Shown here: one piece after another, positions 53,987 to 62,827 of the stretch
Position numbering within the stretch: position 1 is the first letter of the stretch
Layout: each line of letters starts with the position of its first letter
DNA from: Paenibacillus sp. FSL K6-3182
GTDB lineage: Bacteria; Bacillota; Bacilli; Paenibacillales; Paenibacillaceae
Reading direction: 5' to 3'
Assembly: GCF_037976325.1 (NCBI RefSeq)
Contig: NZ_CP150265.1
Span: 2,413,501 to 2,477,500, forward strand
DNA: 64,000 nucleotides
The notes under the pieces: generated by a model
What the model was told of the DNA's origin: nothing
The model's database searches: none
The model's input: the letters and a program-made list of their open reading frames with translations, nothing else
Position numbers and translations under genes: made by a program

Positions 53987-56128
53987 GTGACAAGGGCCTA
54001 TGGTATGGAGATGGATACGATGGAAGTGCTGAGTTGGATTAGAATTTATGAAAATGGAATTTATTTGGAGATACAGATTGCCGAATGCGGAGATGTCCGT
54101 CTGGTTCATTTGTCTCCCTTCCCAGCGAATGAAGATGTACGAGGAACAGAGGAGGTACGAGGAACGCGCCGAATCGTCGAACTGCAAGTGACGGGTGAAG
54201 ATCGGAACGATCATCATGCGTCTAAATACACAGGGACAATGCCGGGAGGTAGGCTGAAGTACGATTGCCACAGAGATTTCTATAACGAAAGTGGAAGAAA
54301 ACTTGAAGTGGTTATGGAAGATAGGGGTATGTGGGTGACGGTTCACTATCAATTTTATAACGATATCCCTGTCATCCGAGCTTGGACGGAGGTCGTCAAT
54401 CAGAGTTTGAATTCCATTCCGATGGAATATGTCTCCTCGTTTACAGTGACTGGTATCTCGGGCGGAAGCCGCGGGTCATGGGAAACCAAAAGTCGACTTC
54501 ATATTGCACATAATGCTTGGCACGGAGAGCTGCAGTGGAGAAGTTATAGGCTATCCGAGCTAGGTTTAACGAAAGTAAATGATTTTTCGATCAAAAGACT
54601 TTCGTACAGCAATTCGGGAACCTGGTCTTCCGCCGATCTTCATCCGATGGGTGGATATGAAAATATTGAGGCGGGAATGGCCATGTGCTGGCAAATCGAG
54701 CATAACGGTTCTTGGCATTGGGAGATTAGCGATAAGGCGAATGATCAACTCTATTTGCAATTAAGCGGCCCTACAGAGAATGAAAGCCATTGGTGGAAAA
54801 ATGTCGCGCCAGGTGAAGCATTTATGTCCGTTCCTGCGGCAATTGCGATTGTCAAAGGAGGGTTCGAACAGGGAATTGTGGAATTGACGCGTTATCGGCG
54901 AGAAATCCGTCGTTGGAATGAAGACAATGAGCGGCTTCCCGTTATTTTCAATGATTACATGAATTGTTTATTCGCTGATCCAACGACCGAGAAGATTTTA
55001 CCCTTAGTCGATGCGGCTGCTTCGGCGGGTTGCGAATATTATTGCATCGATGCTGGCTGGTATGCGGATGGCGAATGGTGGAGCGATGTAGGGCTTTGGC
55101 AACCGTCACAAAGGCGTTTCCCAAGCGGATTGCAGGAGGTGCTCGACTACATCCGAGCGAAAGGTTTAATCCCGGGACTTTGGCTGGAACTTGAAGTCAT
55201 GGGCATTCATTGCCCCTTAGCGCAGCAAGTGTCGGATGAATGGTTTTTTATGCGACATGGCAAACGGGTCATTGATCACGGCAGGTATCAATTGGATTAT
55301 CGACATCCCGAGGTCATTCAATATGCAGATGAAGTAATCGATCGCCTAGTGACGGAGTACAAGGTCGGTTACATCAAAATGGACTATAACATTAATGCAG
55401 GCATTGGAACTGAGGTTAACGCCGATAGCTTCGGCGATGGCTTGCTTCAGCATAATCGTGCCTACCTGCGCTGGCTTGATAGCGTATTTGCTCGTTATCC
55501 AGATTTGGTAATCGAGAATTGTGGAAGCGGCGGTTTGCGTATGGATTATGCTTTGCTCGCCAGGCACAGCGTGCAGTCCATTAGCGATCAGATGGATTAC
55601 CGCAAGTTTGCGGCGATATCTGCTGCTGCTCCTACGGCGCTCACACCAGAGCAATCCGCTGCTTGGTCATATCCGCTCAAGGAAGGAGATCGGGAAGAGG
55701 TCATCTTTAACATGGTGAACGGCATGTTAATGCGAGTTCATCAGAGCGGGCACTTGTCAGACATTGCATCGGATCGCTTTGAATTGATTCGCGAAGGAAT
55801 TTCCTATTACAAGAGTATCCGGGCATTAATTCCGAAGGCTCTTCCATTTTGGCCGATTGGCTTGCCTAAACACGGCGATCATTGGCTTAGCCTTGGACTT
55901 AGAAGCGGTGAGAAGGCTTATGTGGCTGTATGGAGATTGGAAGGCGGAGCGAAAGAGGCGAGATTTCCTATTCCGGATTGTGACGGCAAGAAAGTAACGG
56001 TTCGATGTGGGTTTCCTCAGAATGAGAATCGTAGTTGGAGCTGGAGTCAGCTTGAGAATGCGTTAGTTGTTACACTTCCAACGGAATTTACGGCACGCCT
56101 GTATGAGTTGCACATTGAGGAGGAATAG
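53987..56128 (+). CDS. GH36 alpha-galactosidase
   Basis: 713 residues, no signal peptide. An N-terminal beta-sandwich (about 1-300), then the GH-D clan barrel: YYCIDAGWYAD, GLWLELEVMG, VGYIKMDYN with nucleophile D466, IENCGSGGLRMDY, and acid/base D534 in SISDQMDY; a C-terminal beta domain follows. It removes terminal alpha-galactosyl (possibly alpha-N-acetylgalactosaminyl) groups in the cytoplasm. GTG 53987 has AGAGGGTGA at a good distance; ATG 54005 is possible. The beta-helix gene follows after three bases, so they are one operon. Supports a galactose-bearing substrate for the locus. Confidence 0.92.
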   Translation: MTRAYGMEMDTMEVLSWIRIYENGIYLEIQIAECGDVRLVHLSPFPANEDVRGTEEVRGTRRIVELQVTGEDRNDHHASKYTGTMPGGRLKYDCHRDFYNESGRKLEVVMEDRGMWVTVHYQFYNDIPVIRAWTEVVNQSLNSIPMEYVSSFTVTGISGGSRGSWETKSRLHIAHNAWHGELQWRSYRLSELGLTKVNDFSIKRLSYSNSGTWSSADLHPMGGYENIEAGMAMCWQIEHNGSWHWEISDKANDQLYLQLSGPTENESHWWKNVAPGEAFMSVPAAIAIVKGGFEQGIVELTRYRREIRRWNEDNERLPVIFNDYMNCLFADPTTEKILPLVDAAASAGCEYYCIDAGWYADGEWWSDVGLWQPSQRRFPSGLQEVLDYIRAKGLIPGLWLELEVMGIHCPLAQQVSDEWFFMRHGKRVIDHGRYQLDYRHPEVIQYADEVIDRLVTEYKVGYIKMDYNINAGIGTEVNADSFGDGLLQHNRAYLRWLDSVFARYPDLVIENCGSGGLRMDYALLARHSVQSISDQMDYRKFAAISAAAPTALTPEQSAAWSYPLKEGDREEVIFNMVNGMLMRVHQSGHLSDIASDRFELIREGISYYKSIRALIPKALPFWPIGLPKHGDHWLSLGLRSGEKAYVAVWRLEGGAKEARFPIPDCDGKKVTVRCGFPQNENRSWSWSQLENALVVTLPTEFTARLYELHIEEE

Positions 56129-56131
56129 CCA

Positions 56132-58921
56132 ATGGCCAAAAAGTGTGTCTTTGTTGCATTGATATTCGTTATAGCAATGATTGTCTTCGTTCATAATGAC
56201 AGGGCTTACGCAGCGGGTACGACCTATTATGTAAGCAGTTCGACGGGCAATGATAATAATAACGGGACTAGCGCAGGCACTCCTTGGCAAACTTTGGCTA
56301 AAATTTCTAACCTTACGTTTAATCCTGGCGATAAACTATTATTAAAATCAGGTGACACTTGGAATGAAAGCGTTACCTTAAACGGTTCGGGAACGAGTCT
56401 GCTTCCGATCCAAATTACCGCCTATGGCAGCGGGAGCAAACCTATCATTCGATCTTCCGCCCCAGCTGTGGTGAGCATGACGAATGAGAGCGGTTGGATC
56501 ATTTCGGGATTGGACATAGAGTGTACAACGACGAATACGCTAACCAGCTCGACTACAACGAACAGAGCGATCGTTATTACTTATACTGCTGAAGGGGCAT
56601 GGTCCAATATCACGATAGATGGAAACCTTGTTCGCGGTCCTGGAATAAACAGCAATTCGGAGGGCATTCTGATTTCGGCGGTTTATCCGACAAACAAGCA
56701 TAGCGAAGTCGTACGAAATATCGTTATTAGCAATAATGAAATCTATAACTTGGGTTGGAGAGCAATTGGAGTTGCCGGTTGGGATAGCACATTATCGGAC
56801 AATCATAAAAGCTCCGCGTTATTCCACAATGTTAAAGTGCACAATAATGTGGCATATCAGCTTGGAAACCAAGGGATTGTCATCGGGAATTCAAATCATA
56901 GCACGATAAAATGGAACCTCGTACATGATGCCGGGCAATATGCCGGAACAGGGATCACCTGGGGACCGGGAGGGATTTGGCCAGTAGCAAGCTCATACGT
57001 TGATGTCATGTTTAACGAGGTCTACAATATGTCTGACAGCAACACGGGGCATGATGCATCCGGATTAAACATTGATTGGTCTAATGAATATGTCAACGTA
57101 CAATATAATTACGCTCATGATAATAAAGGCAACGGCGTGACGACGATGGCGAACATTAATTCGAGAATTACTGACAATAGAGTGAAGGGCAACCGCGGAG
57201 AAACCTCTATCGGATCGGGTCAAATCGCATTAAGCGACTTTACAGCGGATACGGGGAGATATTCAGGCTTGAAAAATCTCGTTGTCGCAAACAATTTAAT
57301 CGTAGTGGATCATGCGAATACGAGTGCGTTAAGCAGCAAAGATGCGTCACCCGGTGACCCTTGGTCGGGAGATTCGTTCCAGAATAATCGGATCATTATG
57401 GCGAACGGAATTTCGGGAACTTCAGCTTATAAAATTGGGTTAAGTGCACCGGTTGATCTTATCAATGACAATCGATTCTATCAGGTAAGCGGGACGGCAT
57501 TACAAGCTGAAAGGTTTGGGGTCAGCTACAACACGATGGCGGCATGGAGAAGCGCATCCGGATTCGATCTAGGCAGTACCATCTCCGCATTGGATACTGT
57601 GGCGCCAGGTAATCCGTCCGGGGGATTGGCAGCTTGGAATAGCGGAAGCTTAGGCATATCGTTATCTTGGACGGCAGCTTCCGATACGGGTTCAGGACTT
57701 AATCACTACAATATTTACCGTTCAACGACCCCAAACTTTACCCCTGCCTACAGTAATATGGTTGGAGAATCAACGACAGCAAGCTTTACCGACCGGCAAG
57801 AGCTTCAAAGCGGCACGGCCTATTATTATTTGATTGAAGCCGAAGATAACAATGGAAATATTAGTTCAGGCACAACGTCGGCAGGAGCGACCAGCGGAAC
57901 CATTCCGGCATCCACAAGAAAGTATGAAGCTGTTAAGGACGTCGGTGCGATCTCGCAGGGACCTGTTTGGTACTATCACAAATGGAATGGCACGACTTAT
58001 ACGCCATTGGCAAATTACTACTCTCCTTGGAGAATGTGGCGGGATGGTTCGACTTTTTTAAGTGTAGGGGAAAATCTGCAATCTCCAGATGGCAGCGATT
58101 CTGTAAGAACATGGATAGCGCCGGAGGACGGCGAAATAACGCTCTCGTCAAACGAAACCATTCACATGTTGAACACGGGGGCGGGAGCGGATGGGGTAAA
58201 CGTTAAGATTTTGAAAAACAACGCGCAAATTTGGCCGGCGAGCGGCTGGCAGCAGGTCATCTACGGAACGACAGTATCGTCTCCCGCAATAACGCTCGAT
58301 GTGATCAAAGGCGATGCGATACGTTTTGTTGTGAATCAGAATTCGAACAATTTGTACGATACTGTTTATTGGAATCCTATCGTAACCTATAATTCCATTT
58401 ACTTATTATCCGAAAATTTCGAGAGCTCCGCAGGAAGATGGACCGTGCAATCGGGCAGTTGGTCGGTCGTGACAGATAGCGCCAGTAAGAAATACAGGCA
58501 GACGGACTATTCAGGGAGCCTTTCAACGGCAGGGATCGACTCGTGGAGCAACTACACGTTTGCTAGCGATATTCAAATAAGAAATACCGCGGGAAGCGGC
58601 GGTTTCGCGAATCTGGTCTTTCGTGTAACGGATGCAAACAATAAATATTTTGTCTATATCGGTAATATGCATGGGATCGCGATCAAGAAAACGATAGCGG
58701 GAACCCAGACGGAGCTGGCATCGAAAGCTTATACGATCAACGTCGGGACGACTTATCGCGTGTCAGTTGAAGTTATTGGAAATCAAATGAACTTGTATGT
58801 GGATGGCATTCTTCAACTAAGTGCAACAGATCCTGCTTTTACGTTCAGCAAGGGGAGGATTGGGTTAGAAACGTATAATGCGACTGTGCTATACGATAAC
58901 GTTATACTCACTGTGCTATAG
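56132..58921 (+). CDS. Secreted right-handed beta-helix protein, paralogue of the SLH form
   Basis: 929 residues. Signal peptide ends near AYAAG (residue 28). The beta-helix (30-490) matches that of the 1722-residue protein closely, including YYVSSSTGNDNNNGTSAGT, GPGGIWPVASS, DASGLNIDWSNEY and YAHDNKGNGVTT; then fibronectin III (495-590), a jelly-roll-like domain (592-755, GPVWYYHKWNG...VYWNPIVTYN), and a concanavalin-like module (756-929). No SLH motifs, so it is released or held by its sugar-binding modules. The conserved Asp/His-rich SGxNxDW and HDNKGNG stretches may be the active site. Ends at a terminator (58933). Confidence 0.85.
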   Translation: MAKKCVFVALIFVIAMIVFVHNDRAYAAGTTYYVSSSTGNDNNNGTSAGTPWQTLAKISNLTFNPGDKLLLKSGDTWNESVTLNGSGTSLLPIQITAYGSGSKPIIRSSAPAVVSMTNESGWIISGLDIECTTTNTLTSSTTTNRAIVITYTAEGAWSNITIDGNLVRGPGINSNSEGILISAVYPTNKHSEVVRNIVISNNEIYNLGWRAIGVAGWDSTLSDNHKSSALFHNVKVHNNVAYQLGNQGIVIGNSNHSTIKWNLVHDAGQYAGTGITWGPGGIWPVASSYVDVMFNEVYNMSDSNTGHDASGLNIDWSNEYVNVQYNYAHDNKGNGVTTMANINSRITDNRVKGNRGETSIGSGQIALSDFTADTGRYSGLKNLVVANNLIVVDHANTSALSSKDASPGDPWSGDSFQNNRIIMANGISGTSAYKIGLSAPVDLINDNRFYQVSGTALQAERFGVSYNTMAAWRSASGFDLGSTISALDTVAPGNPSGGLAAWNSGSLGISLSWTAASDTGSGLNHYNIYRSTTPNFTPAYSNMVGESTTASFTDRQELQSGTAYYYLIEAEDNNGNISSGTTSAGATSGTIPASTRKYEAVKDVGAISQGPVWYYHKWNGTTYTPLANYYSPWRMWRDGSTFLSVGENLQSPDGSDSVRTWIAPEDGEITLSSNETIHMLNTGAGADGVNVKILKNNAQIWPASGWQQVIYGTTVSSPAITLDVIKGDAIRFVVNQNSNNLYDTVYWNPIVTYNSIYLLSENFESSAGRWTVQSGSWSVVTDSASKKYRQTDYSGSLSTAGIDSWSNYTFASDIQIRNTAGSGGFANLVFRVTDANNKYFVYIGNMHGIAIKKTIAGTQTELASKAYTINVGTTYRVSVEVIGNQMNLYVDGILQLSATDPAFTFSKGRIGLETYNATVLYDNVILTVL

Positions 58922-58932
58922 GAACGTAGGAC

Positions 58933-58962
58933 GCCTCGATCACCGATCGGGGCATTTTTTTT
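58933..58962 (+). terminator. Terminator after secreted beta-helix gene
   Basis: GCCTCGATC-ACC-GATCGGGGC stem followed by a run of T. Confidence 0.93.
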
Positions 58963-59099
58963 GAATAAGCATCCATACAACATCGTAACAAACTACAACC
59001 AATGTTCTATTCTCAGCACATATTAAGGGATGGCCGTCTATGGCACAATCAATATAGCAAGAGAGTTAACAGGCGTGGTTAGAGAGAGGAGGCAGGTGA

Positions 59100-60944
59100 G
59101 TGGAGCGCGTAAAGAATGATGATACAGCCGTGAGCATGTCTGAAATCTCAATTAGTGCTCCGGAATGGAGTGGATATAAGAGAGTTAGCGTCGCTGATTT
59201 CGGTGCTAGATCCGAGGAAGGGTATTGTAACGGGAGTGCCTTTCAGAATGCTATTGATTATTGCAAACGGGAACGTTCGTCCGAGCTTGTCGTCCCTTCG
59301 GGAATATATCGATTTTATAATGGCAATCATCCTATATTCGAAGGGATGCACGATTTTCAGTTCGATGGTGGTGGCTCTGAATTCATCTTTTCTACGGTGG
59401 AAGTCTTCTTTACCATAAGGAATTGCGTACGGACGATATTCAAAAACTTCACTGTCGATTGGGACTGGGAAAGCGGGCAATTGGCAAGCATCGGACTAGT
59501 AAGGGAAGTGGCCTCAGACAGCACTTATTTCGATCTTCACTTTCCGGAGTATTCGCAAGCGCCGAGCGATCTGAACATACGGACATTAAACGCGATGAAC
59601 CCGTTGACGTTATCTGCAGGCTGCGAGTTAGGTCGTGAATTCCACAAAACCCATTTCCGGAATATTAGTCGCCAGGATCTCAATACGTTCCGAATTGCAC
59701 TGTCCAACCCTGAAGATTTTCGCTTTCTGAATCCAGGGCAAGCTTACATCGTACGTCATTACATTTATGACGCGAACGCTTTCGAGCTTAAAAGCAATCA
59801 GCATTTGCAAATCGAGCATGTAACGATCTATTCTGCGCCAGGACATGCTTTCGTGGCGTCGGGAGATCAACACCATTGGGCGCTGCGACAATGCAGAATT
59901 GTGAAACGGCCAGGAACGACGCGTTGCATTTCCGTCACGGCAGATGGCTGCCATATCAGTAATTCTCTAGGTTACTTTATGATTGAAAACTGCGATTTCA
60001 GCTACAACGGCGACGATTGCCTGAACATTCACGATAATTCAGTTCAGGGTTTCAAGCGAATCGATGATCGGACCTTAAGTATAATTCGTGTGCTAGCATG
60101 GCGTAATCCCTTTGCAGTAGGGGACGAAGTCGAGTTTCGAAATGAAGATCTGTCGCCTGCCGAGATCACGGAGCGTATCGCAGGCGTGGAATGGAACAAG
60201 GAATATAACACCTGCACGCTTACCTTTGAAAAACCGATCCCAGCCGAGGTTTCAGAACGCGCGATCCTTTTTAATCGAAGATATGATTCCAGCAACTATA
60301 TCGTTCGCAATAATTTCTTTCACCATAACCGCGCAAGAGGGATATTGCTGCATTCCAGCAACGGCTTGGTGGAGAACAATCATTTCTTTATGAATCAAGG
60401 GTCAGCGATTCAAATCGAGTGCGGTTCCGAGTCTCGCTGGTCGGAAGGATTTGGAGTAAGCAATCTGCGTATCCGCAATAATTTGATTGACAGCTGCGAT
60501 GTGAATCACTGGAACATGGCCGTTATCTACATGGGTGTATATCTTGCTATGGGGAGAACGCAATATGCGGTCTTTGACCGAGTGTGGATCGAGAATAATA
60601 CAATTATCAATTGTCCGCAGCAAGCGGTTTATGCTTCATCCTGCAGGAGGGTATATATCCGCAATAATGCCATTCTGAATTCCAATGCTATGAGGCTCAA
60701 ATCGGATGCCTATGGAGATGAGAATGGCTTGCTCCACCCGGAATATTATCAGGGAAGCTTAATGGCAAGCCATTGTAAAGAGGTTTGGATTGAGAACAAC
60801 AGAAGATTGTCCACGGTTGAAACAACAGAGGATCATATTTATATTGATGATGTGACTAGTACGAATGTGAATTTGCTTAATAACATCGGATTCAATAGAG
60901 ACGACAGCCGGTTCAGGCTGCAGAAGAAGACAGGTGAGCTATAA
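59100..60944 (+). CDS. GH110-like beta-helix glycosidase (alpha-1,3-galactosidase-like)
   Basis: 614 residues, no signal peptide. Opens like pectinase-type beta-helix proteins (VSVADFGARSEEGYCNGSAF; VVPSGIYRF), with right-handed helix coils through the whole length (YIVRNNFFHHNRARGILLHS; VWIENNTIINCPQQAVYASS). ENCDFSYNGDDCLNIHDN with D305-D306 resembles the paired-Asp site of GH110 alpha-1,3-galactosidases. Cytoplasmic location, with GH36 and importer genes around it, fits trimming of imported galacto-oligosaccharides. GTG 59100 follows GAGAGGAGG. The GH110 assignment is moderate; GH28/unclassified beta-helix is the alternative. The next gene overlaps or touches its stop. Confidence 0.7.
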   Translation: MERVKNDDTAVSMSEISISAPEWSGYKRVSVADFGARSEEGYCNGSAFQNAIDYCKRERSSELVVPSGIYRFYNGNHPIFEGMHDFQFDGGGSEFIFSTVEVFFTIRNCVRTIFKNFTVDWDWESGQLASIGLVREVASDSTYFDLHFPEYSQAPSDLNIRTLNAMNPLTLSAGCELGREFHKTHFRNISRQDLNTFRIALSNPEDFRFLNPGQAYIVRHYIYDANAFELKSNQHLQIEHVTIYSAPGHAFVASGDQHHWALRQCRIVKRPGTTRCISVTADGCHISNSLGYFMIENCDFSYNGDDCLNIHDNSVQGFKRIDDRTLSIIRVLAWRNPFAVGDEVEFRNEDLSPAEITERIAGVEWNKEYNTCTLTFEKPIPAEVSERAILFNRRYDSSNYIVRNNFFHHNRARGILLHSSNGLVENNHFFMNQGSAIQIECGSESRWSEGFGVSNLRIRNNLIDSCDVNHWNMAVIYMGVYLAMGRTQYAVFDRVWIENNTIINCPQQAVYASSCRRVYIRNNAILNSNAMRLKSDAYGDENGLLHPEYYQGSLMASHCKEVWIENNRRLSTVETTEDHIYIDDVTSTNVNLLNNIGFNRDDSRFRLQKKTGEL

Positions 60945-60945
60945 T

Positions 60946-61878
60946 ATGGCGACAATTGGGGCGAAAGCCGTAGCGGGTAAGGATGTACGCAGAAGAATAG
61001 TCAAATATAAAATGCTGTATCTCATGCTGCTTCCTGCAGTTGCGTTTTTAATTATATTTAGTTACATCCCCATGTATGGTGCATCAATCGCATTTAAAGA
61101 ATTTTGGATTACGAAAGGAATTTTAGGCAGTCCATGGGTAGGATTTAAGCACTTCGAACAAATTTTCGCGACCGATAAGTTTTGGCAGGTTTTTACCAAC
61201 ACGATTGAAATCAATTTAATGCGTCTCCTATTTGGGTTTCCTGCTCCGATTATTCTGGCTATTCTTTTAAATGAAGTGAGGCACAGAATCTTCAAGCGAT
61301 CGATTCAAACGATTATTTATTTGCCCCACTTCATCTCGTGGGTAACGATCTCGGGCATATTGTTCGCACTGCTGTCTAACGAGGGCTTGGTCAATAGCAT
61401 TATTGTTCTGTTCGGCGGAGATCCAGTTAATTTCTTGACAAGCAACAGCATGTTCCGGCCACTATTGGTCATTTCAGGAATTTGGAAGGAAGTCGGATGG
61501 GGAACGATTATTTTTCTGGCGGCATTGTCCGGTGTCAATCCGGATCTATATGAGGCCTCCGTAATCGATGGTGCTAACCGCTGGAAACAGATTGTTCACA
61601 TTACGCTGCCAAGCTTGCTGCCGATCATATCGATTTTGTTAATATTGAATTTTGGAAGCATGATGAGCGGTGGTTTCGACCAAGTGTTTAATATGTACAA
61701 CCCGATGGTCTATGAAAGCGGCGATGTTATCGATACCTACGTTTACCGAATCGGGCTGACGCAAGGTCAGTATAGCATGGCAACCGCAATCGGGTTATTC
61801 TTAAACGTAATCAATTTTGTTCTTCTTATCGCGGTAAACAGCGCGGCTAAAAAAATGAACGGACATGGCATTTACTGA
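60946..61878 (+). CDS. LplB-type sugar ABC transporter permease
   Basis: About 310 residues with six membrane segments; typical LplB features are LLPAVAFLIIFSYIPMYGASIAFKEF near the start, PHFISWV, and the EAA loop YEASVIDGANRWKQIVHI. It imports complex oligosaccharides together with LplC and the lipoprotein. ATG 60946 follows AGGTGAG; a GTG at 60934 would overlap the preceding stop. No ATPase gene is present, consistent with a shared MsmX-type ATPase. Twelve bases separate it from the next permease. Confidence 0.93.
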   Translation: MATIGAKAVAGKDVRRRIVKYKMLYLMLLPAVAFLIIFSYIPMYGASIAFKEFWITKGILGSPWVGFKHFEQIFATDKFWQVFTNTIEINLMRLLFGFPAPIILAILLNEVRHRIFKRSIQTIIYLPHFISWVTISGILFALLSNEGLVNSIIVLFGGDPVNFLTSNSMFRPLLVISGIWKEVGWGTIIFLAALSGVNPDLYEASVIDGANRWKQIVHITLPSLLPIISILLILNFGSMMSGGFDQVFNMYNPMVYESGDVIDTYVYRIGLTQGQYSMATAIGLFLNVINFVLLIAVNSAAKKMNGHGIY

Positions 61879-61890
61879 GGTGATTGAATA

Positions 61891-62769
61891 ATGGTGCGAT
61901 CTACGAGTGTTTCTGGGAAAATATTTGACATACTGAACATCATTTTTTTAGTTTTCATGGCTTGTATTATGCTTTACCCGTTCTGGCATGTACTTGTTGG
62001 ATCCGTACTGCCGTATGAAGAAGCAGTCAAAACGAGATTTAATATCATTCCGCGAAGTATTTCCTTTGAAGCCTATGAATACGTTTTCTCGAAAAATACG
62101 ATTCTTATGTCGGTTGTGGTTTCCGTATTCGTTACGGTTATTGGTACGCTATACCAGCTTTTGATTACATCTATTGCGGCATATCCGTTGACGAAACAAG
62201 ATCTTCCGGGTAGAACCGCTATCTTTCTCTTTATCATATTCACGATGTTTTTTGGCGGGGGGCTCATTCCTTATTACTTGCTAATCAAGAGCCTTGGGAT
62301 GGTAAATAGTTTGGCCGTTATGATCATTCCGGCAGCGTTAAGCACTTATAACTTGATTGTGCTCAAAACATTTTTTCAAAATATCCCAATTGATCTGGAG
62401 GAATCAGCAAAAATCGATGGGGCTGGTTATATGAGAGTGTTCTTTCAGATCATCATCCCCTTATCGTTTCCTGCTCTGGCAACTATCGCATTATTTATCG
62501 CGGTTGGGCAATGGAACAACTGGTACGTTCCGATGTTGTTTCTTAACGATAAGGAACTATGGCCGTTAGCGATGGTGTTAAGGGATGTTCTGATTAATAA
62601 CAATATGGAATTGACCCGCAGCGGCAGCTTCGTAAGCAAGGATTTCATGCTGGGTGACACCATTAAGAATGCGATTGTAATGGTTTCTGTCATTCCCATC
62701 ATCATTGTATATCCTTTCATTCAGAAGCACTTTGTTAAAGGGGTGATGATTGGATCAATCAAGAGTTGA
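61891..62769 (+). CDS. LplC-type sugar ABC transporter permease
   Basis: 292 residues with six membrane segments; MLYPFWHVLVGSV near the start, FFGGGLIPYYLLIKSLGM and the EAA loop LEESAKIDGAGYMRVFFQII identify the LplC/CUT1 class. It ends in the family's HFVKGVMIGSIK. Partner of the LplB-type permease. GAGGTGA precedes ATG 61891. The lipoprotein gene follows after about 60 bases. Confidence 0.93.
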   Translation: MVRSTSVSGKIFDILNIIFLVFMACIMLYPFWHVLVGSVLPYEEAVKTRFNIIPRSISFEAYEYVFSKNTILMSVVVSVFVTVIGTLYQLLITSIAAYPLTKQDLPGRTAIFLFIIFTMFFGGGLIPYYLLIKSLGMVNSLAVMIIPAALSTYNLIVLKTFFQNIPIDLEESAKIDGAGYMRVFFQIIIPLSFPALATIALFIAVGQWNNWYVPMLFLNDKELWPLAMVLRDVLINNNMELTRSGSFVSKDFMLGDTIKNAIVMVSVIPIIIVYPFIQKHFVKGVMIGSIKS

Positions 62770-62827
62770 AAGTCAGTCAGATTACTAGAATGAATTAATT
62801 ATTCATTAAAGGGGAGTAGTGAACAAC

